NCBI GenBank assembly: GCA_900549415.1 | Contig: URNX01000025.1 | Coordinates: 1 to 49,986, forward strand | DNA: 49,986 bases | Direction of reading: 5' to 3' | Source: an uncultured bacterium | GTDB lineage: Bacteria; Verrucomicrobiota; Lentisphaeria; Victivallales; UBA1829 | Shown: piece after piece, positions 48,391 to 49,986 of the stretch | Layout of the letters: each line of letters begins with the position of its first letter | How positions within the stretch are numbered: the stretch's first letter is position 1 | Notes under the pieces: model-generated | Databases searched by the model: none | What the model was told of the DNA's origin: nothing | What the model saw: the letters and a program-made list of their open reading frames with translations, nothing else | Translations under genes and position numbers: made by a program

Positions 48391-49233
48391 ATGCAACTTT
48401 CGATGGAAACCGTTGTTCTTCGGAACAAATTCGGCGATGAAACGGCAATCCGTATGCTGAAAGAGGCCGGATTCGACGGAATAGATTATTCCTTTTACTG
48501 GCCGGGCACACCGGAACGCAACATGCTGGGCGAGGATTATATCAGCCGGGCGCGCGAAGTGAAATCGTATTTGAAAGCGATGGACATGAGCTGTCTTCAG
48601 GCCCACGCTCCGCTGAATCCACGCCCTGTCGCGTCATTGGAACTTTCCGACCAGACCTGTCTGGAACTGATTCGCTCGATTGAATTTTCCGGAATTCTTG
48701 GAGTGAAAACACTTGTTGTTCATGCCCTTACGCCTCCGGAGGGCAGGGGACTGATTGAATACAATCTGGAGTTTTACCGTTTTCTGGAATCGTTTGCGCG
48801 CGAAGCCGGAGTGCGCATTGCGGTGGAGAACCTGTTCGGACCTCCTCTGGAACGTCCGGAACAGATGACGGAAATTCTGCAGAATCTGAATTCAGAGCAA
48901 TTCACCGGCTGTCTGGATGTTGGACATTCAATGTACAGCGGCATCAAACCGCAGGATTTTCTCCGTTCTGTTCCCCGTGGACTTATCACGGTATTGCACA
49001 TTCAGGATCAGCAGCTGGGCAAGCGTCAGGACTTGCATTTCCCGCCGTTTTTCTATGAAATCGAGTGGAATGAGTTTCTGAAAGCTCTGAAAGAATACGG
49101 CTATTCCGGTGAAATGAATTTAGAGGTTTTCGCCTATCTCCGGCGTTTCCCGAATGAGCTTCTTCCTGCCGCCCTGACCTTCGCCGCGCAAATCGGCCGT
49201 GAACTCATCCGCCGATTTGAAAACGACATCTGA
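48391..49233 (+). CDS. Sugar phosphate isomerase/epimerase-like TIM-barrel protein
   Basis: A 280-residue protein of the xylose isomerase-like TIM-barrel group. Visible marks are LQAHAPLNP, LVVHALTPPEGRG, RIAVENLFGPPLERPEQM with the first metal Glu, GCLDVGHSMYSG with Asp/His, VLHIQDQQLGKRQDLHFPPF, and MNLEVFAYLRRF with the final Glu. Members isomerise, epimerise or dehydrate sugars and inositols; the exact substrate cannot be read. The ATG at 48391 has AAGGAG seven bases upstream, and in-frame starts further up are inside the EamA fragment. It may have been in one operon with the now-broken transporter. Confidence 0.82.
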   Translation: MQLSMETVVLRNKFGDETAIRMLKEAGFDGIDYSFYWPGTPERNMLGEDYISRAREVKSYLKAMDMSCLQAHAPLNPRPVASLELSDQTCLELIRSIEFSGILGVKTLVVHALTPPEGRGLIEYNLEFYRFLESFAREAGVRIAVENLFGPPLERPEQMTEILQNLNSEQFTGCLDVGHSMYSGIKPQDFLRSVPRGLITVLHIQDQQLGKRQDLHFPPFFYEIEWNEFLKALKEYGYSGEMNLEVFAYLRRFPNELLPAALTFAAQIGRELIRRFENDI

Positions 49234-49272
49234 ACCTCCAAACAGAAAATTCAACAAAAAAATTGCATTGAT

Positions 49273-49300
49273 TTGAAAATTGAACGATCCGGAGTATAGT
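49273..49300 (+). promoter_or_regulatory. Promoter of the terminal small membrane ORFs
   Basis: TTGAAA (49273-49278), a 16-bp spacer and TATAGT (49295-49300), with AGGAG before the ATG at 49325. Same form as the nrdD promoter. Confidence 0.5.
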
Positions 49301-49324
49301 GTATCTCTGACAGGAGAATCATCT

Positions 49325-49576
49325 ATGATTTTTTTATACACTGCTCCGCTGATCCTTATCGTTCTTTTGTACTTGCGCAGAAGAGCATTGTTTTATGCAA
49401 GCACAGCTCGGCGTTCAATTTTTCTTTTTCTTTTTTCCCTGAATCTGTTCAGTTTTGCCTTCGGCTCTTGCCAGATGAGCAAATACGCAGGCAATATCCG
49501 GCAAACTGGAAGGATTAAACATTTTCTTGCCTCTGCAGGCGAGGGCGGGATTTACCCCGAAGTATTCTTCTCTTGA
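49325..49576 (+). CDS. Small membrane protein of unknown function
   Basis: An 83-residue protein with two hydrophobic helices (about 3-16 and 30-48) and a short hydrophilic tail. AGGAG stands before the ATG and a good promoter is upstream. The sequence is more AT-rich than its neighbours. The next ORF overlaps its end in another frame and continues with membrane helices, so the two may be one protein broken by a frameshift near 49560-49580. No family recognised. Confidence 0.45.
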   Translation: MIFLYTAPLILIVLLYLRRRALFYASTARRSIFLFLFSLNLFSFAFGSCQMSKYAGNIRQTGRIKHFLASAGEGGIYPEVFFS

Positions 49577-49955
49577 TATAAGTTTTTTTATCAACTTGAT
49601 TGGAATTGCCGGCTTGAGTCTGTTGATTTGCTGTTTTCTGATCAGGAAAAATGCTCTGATTTATGACTGGCTTTCCGCATTATGCTCTTTCTGTCTGATG
49701 TTTTTTTTGTTTGTTGTCACCGATAAAGGAGTAGACCATATTTATCAGAAGAGACTTGAAGCGGAAATTGCTGAATTCCAGTTGGTGATCAACAGCAAAG
49801 TTCAAAATGAAACCCAGCGTTCCCTGCTCCGGGAAAAGCTGCATAGTGAGTTGCCCCGTTTCACTCTCTCTTTTCGAAATTCTGAGCCTGGAATATCTCG
49901 TCTGAAAAAGCTGCGGGAAGAAATAAGGCTCTGGAATCCCCGCTTCAATAAGTGA
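49527..49955 (+). CDS. Membrane protein segment of unknown function
   Basis: A frame of about 142 residues with two hydrophobic helices (FFINLIGIAGLSLLICCFLI and LSALCSFCLMFFLFVV) and a charged, coiled-coil-like C-terminus. It begins with a TTG and only a poor ribosome binding site, and it overlaps the previous ORF by 50 bases in another frame. It is either a translationally coupled second gene or the rest of a frameshifted 49325 gene. The last 31 bases of the window hold nothing. Confidence 0.4.
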   Translation: MPLQARAGFTPKYSSLDISFFINLIGIAGLSLLICCFLIRKNALIYDWLSALCSFCLMFFLFVVTDKGVDHIYQKRLEAEIAEFQLVINSKVQNETQRSLLREKLHSELPRFTLSFRNSEPGISRLKKLREEIRLWNPRFNK

Positions 49956-49986
49956 TTCATTGCATTTCATACAGAATTCTAAATAG

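Noticed and set aside
1..49986. CRISPR arrays, prophage, insertion sequences, toxin-antitoxin or defence genes.
   Set aside because: No repeat-spacer arrays, transposases, integrases or phage proteins could be recognised on either strand.

Overview
The window looks like chromosomal DNA of a strictly anaerobic, saccharolytic bacterium of the PVC group, most likely Lentisphaerae (Victivallis-like). I infer this from gene content alone. The anaerobic markers are an [FeFe]-hydrogenase maturase (HydF), a 2-oxoacid:ferredoxin oxidoreductase and a class III ribonucleotide reductase. The other pointers are cytoplasmic and exported glycoside hydrolases with AraC regulators, a prepilin-type H-X9-DG protein, and McsA/McsB. 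I see no phage, insertion sequence, CRISPR array or rRNA.

Layout. 1-5.5 kb (+): hydF, then an operon of a DEDDh exonuclease, a SirB1-like protein, rpe, and a fusion of an MnmL-type radical SAM enzyme to an MnmC-type tRNA methyltransferase. 5.5-14.8 kb (-): an orphan OppB-type permease, an AddB-like and an AddA-like helicase-nuclease, and RNase R. 14.8-20.3 kb: tRNA-Arg(CCU) (+) facing a long minus-strand run (NimA-like flavoprotein, ABM monooxygenase, coaD, DUF177, nitroreductase, ferredoxin, korA, korBC), with a shared terminator between them. 20.3-26.6 kb (-): mcsA, mcsB, a sensor kinase with a transporter-like (VUT/YhhQ) membrane domain, a 5'-nucleotidase, and two exported proteins, mostly joined by 4-bp overlaps. 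26.7-34.9 kb: a cysteine-containing exported protein, GH36 alpha-galactosidase with a divergent AraC regulator, a Zn/Cd ATPase with its ArsR repressor and operator, GH29 alpha-L-fucosidase, and a membrane-anchored unknown. 35-37.7 kb: nrdD-nrdG. 38-45.5 kb (-): an LVIVD beta-propeller protein, a frameshifted pseudopilin and a giant GH2-like protein. 45.6-50 kb: a PflX-like radical SAM protein, a second AraC regulator, a rearrangement scar between a truncated cupin gene and a truncated EamA transporter, a sugar isomerase-like protein and small AT-rich membrane ORFs.

How it fits together. The ferredoxin-linked oxidoreductase and the HydF-dependent hydrogenase fit fermentation with ferredoxin as electron carrier. 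The fucosidase, galactosidase and GH2-like protein fit host-glycan use. Two glycan-type promoters each show a good -10 box, a poor -35 box and direct repeats spaced 21 bp, the arrangement expected for AraC-type activation. The most unusual items are the MnmL-MnmC fusion, the VUT-domain kinase linked to the arginine kinase genes, and the propeller-pseudopilin-GH2 operon whose GH2 member lacks the usual acid/base glutamate.
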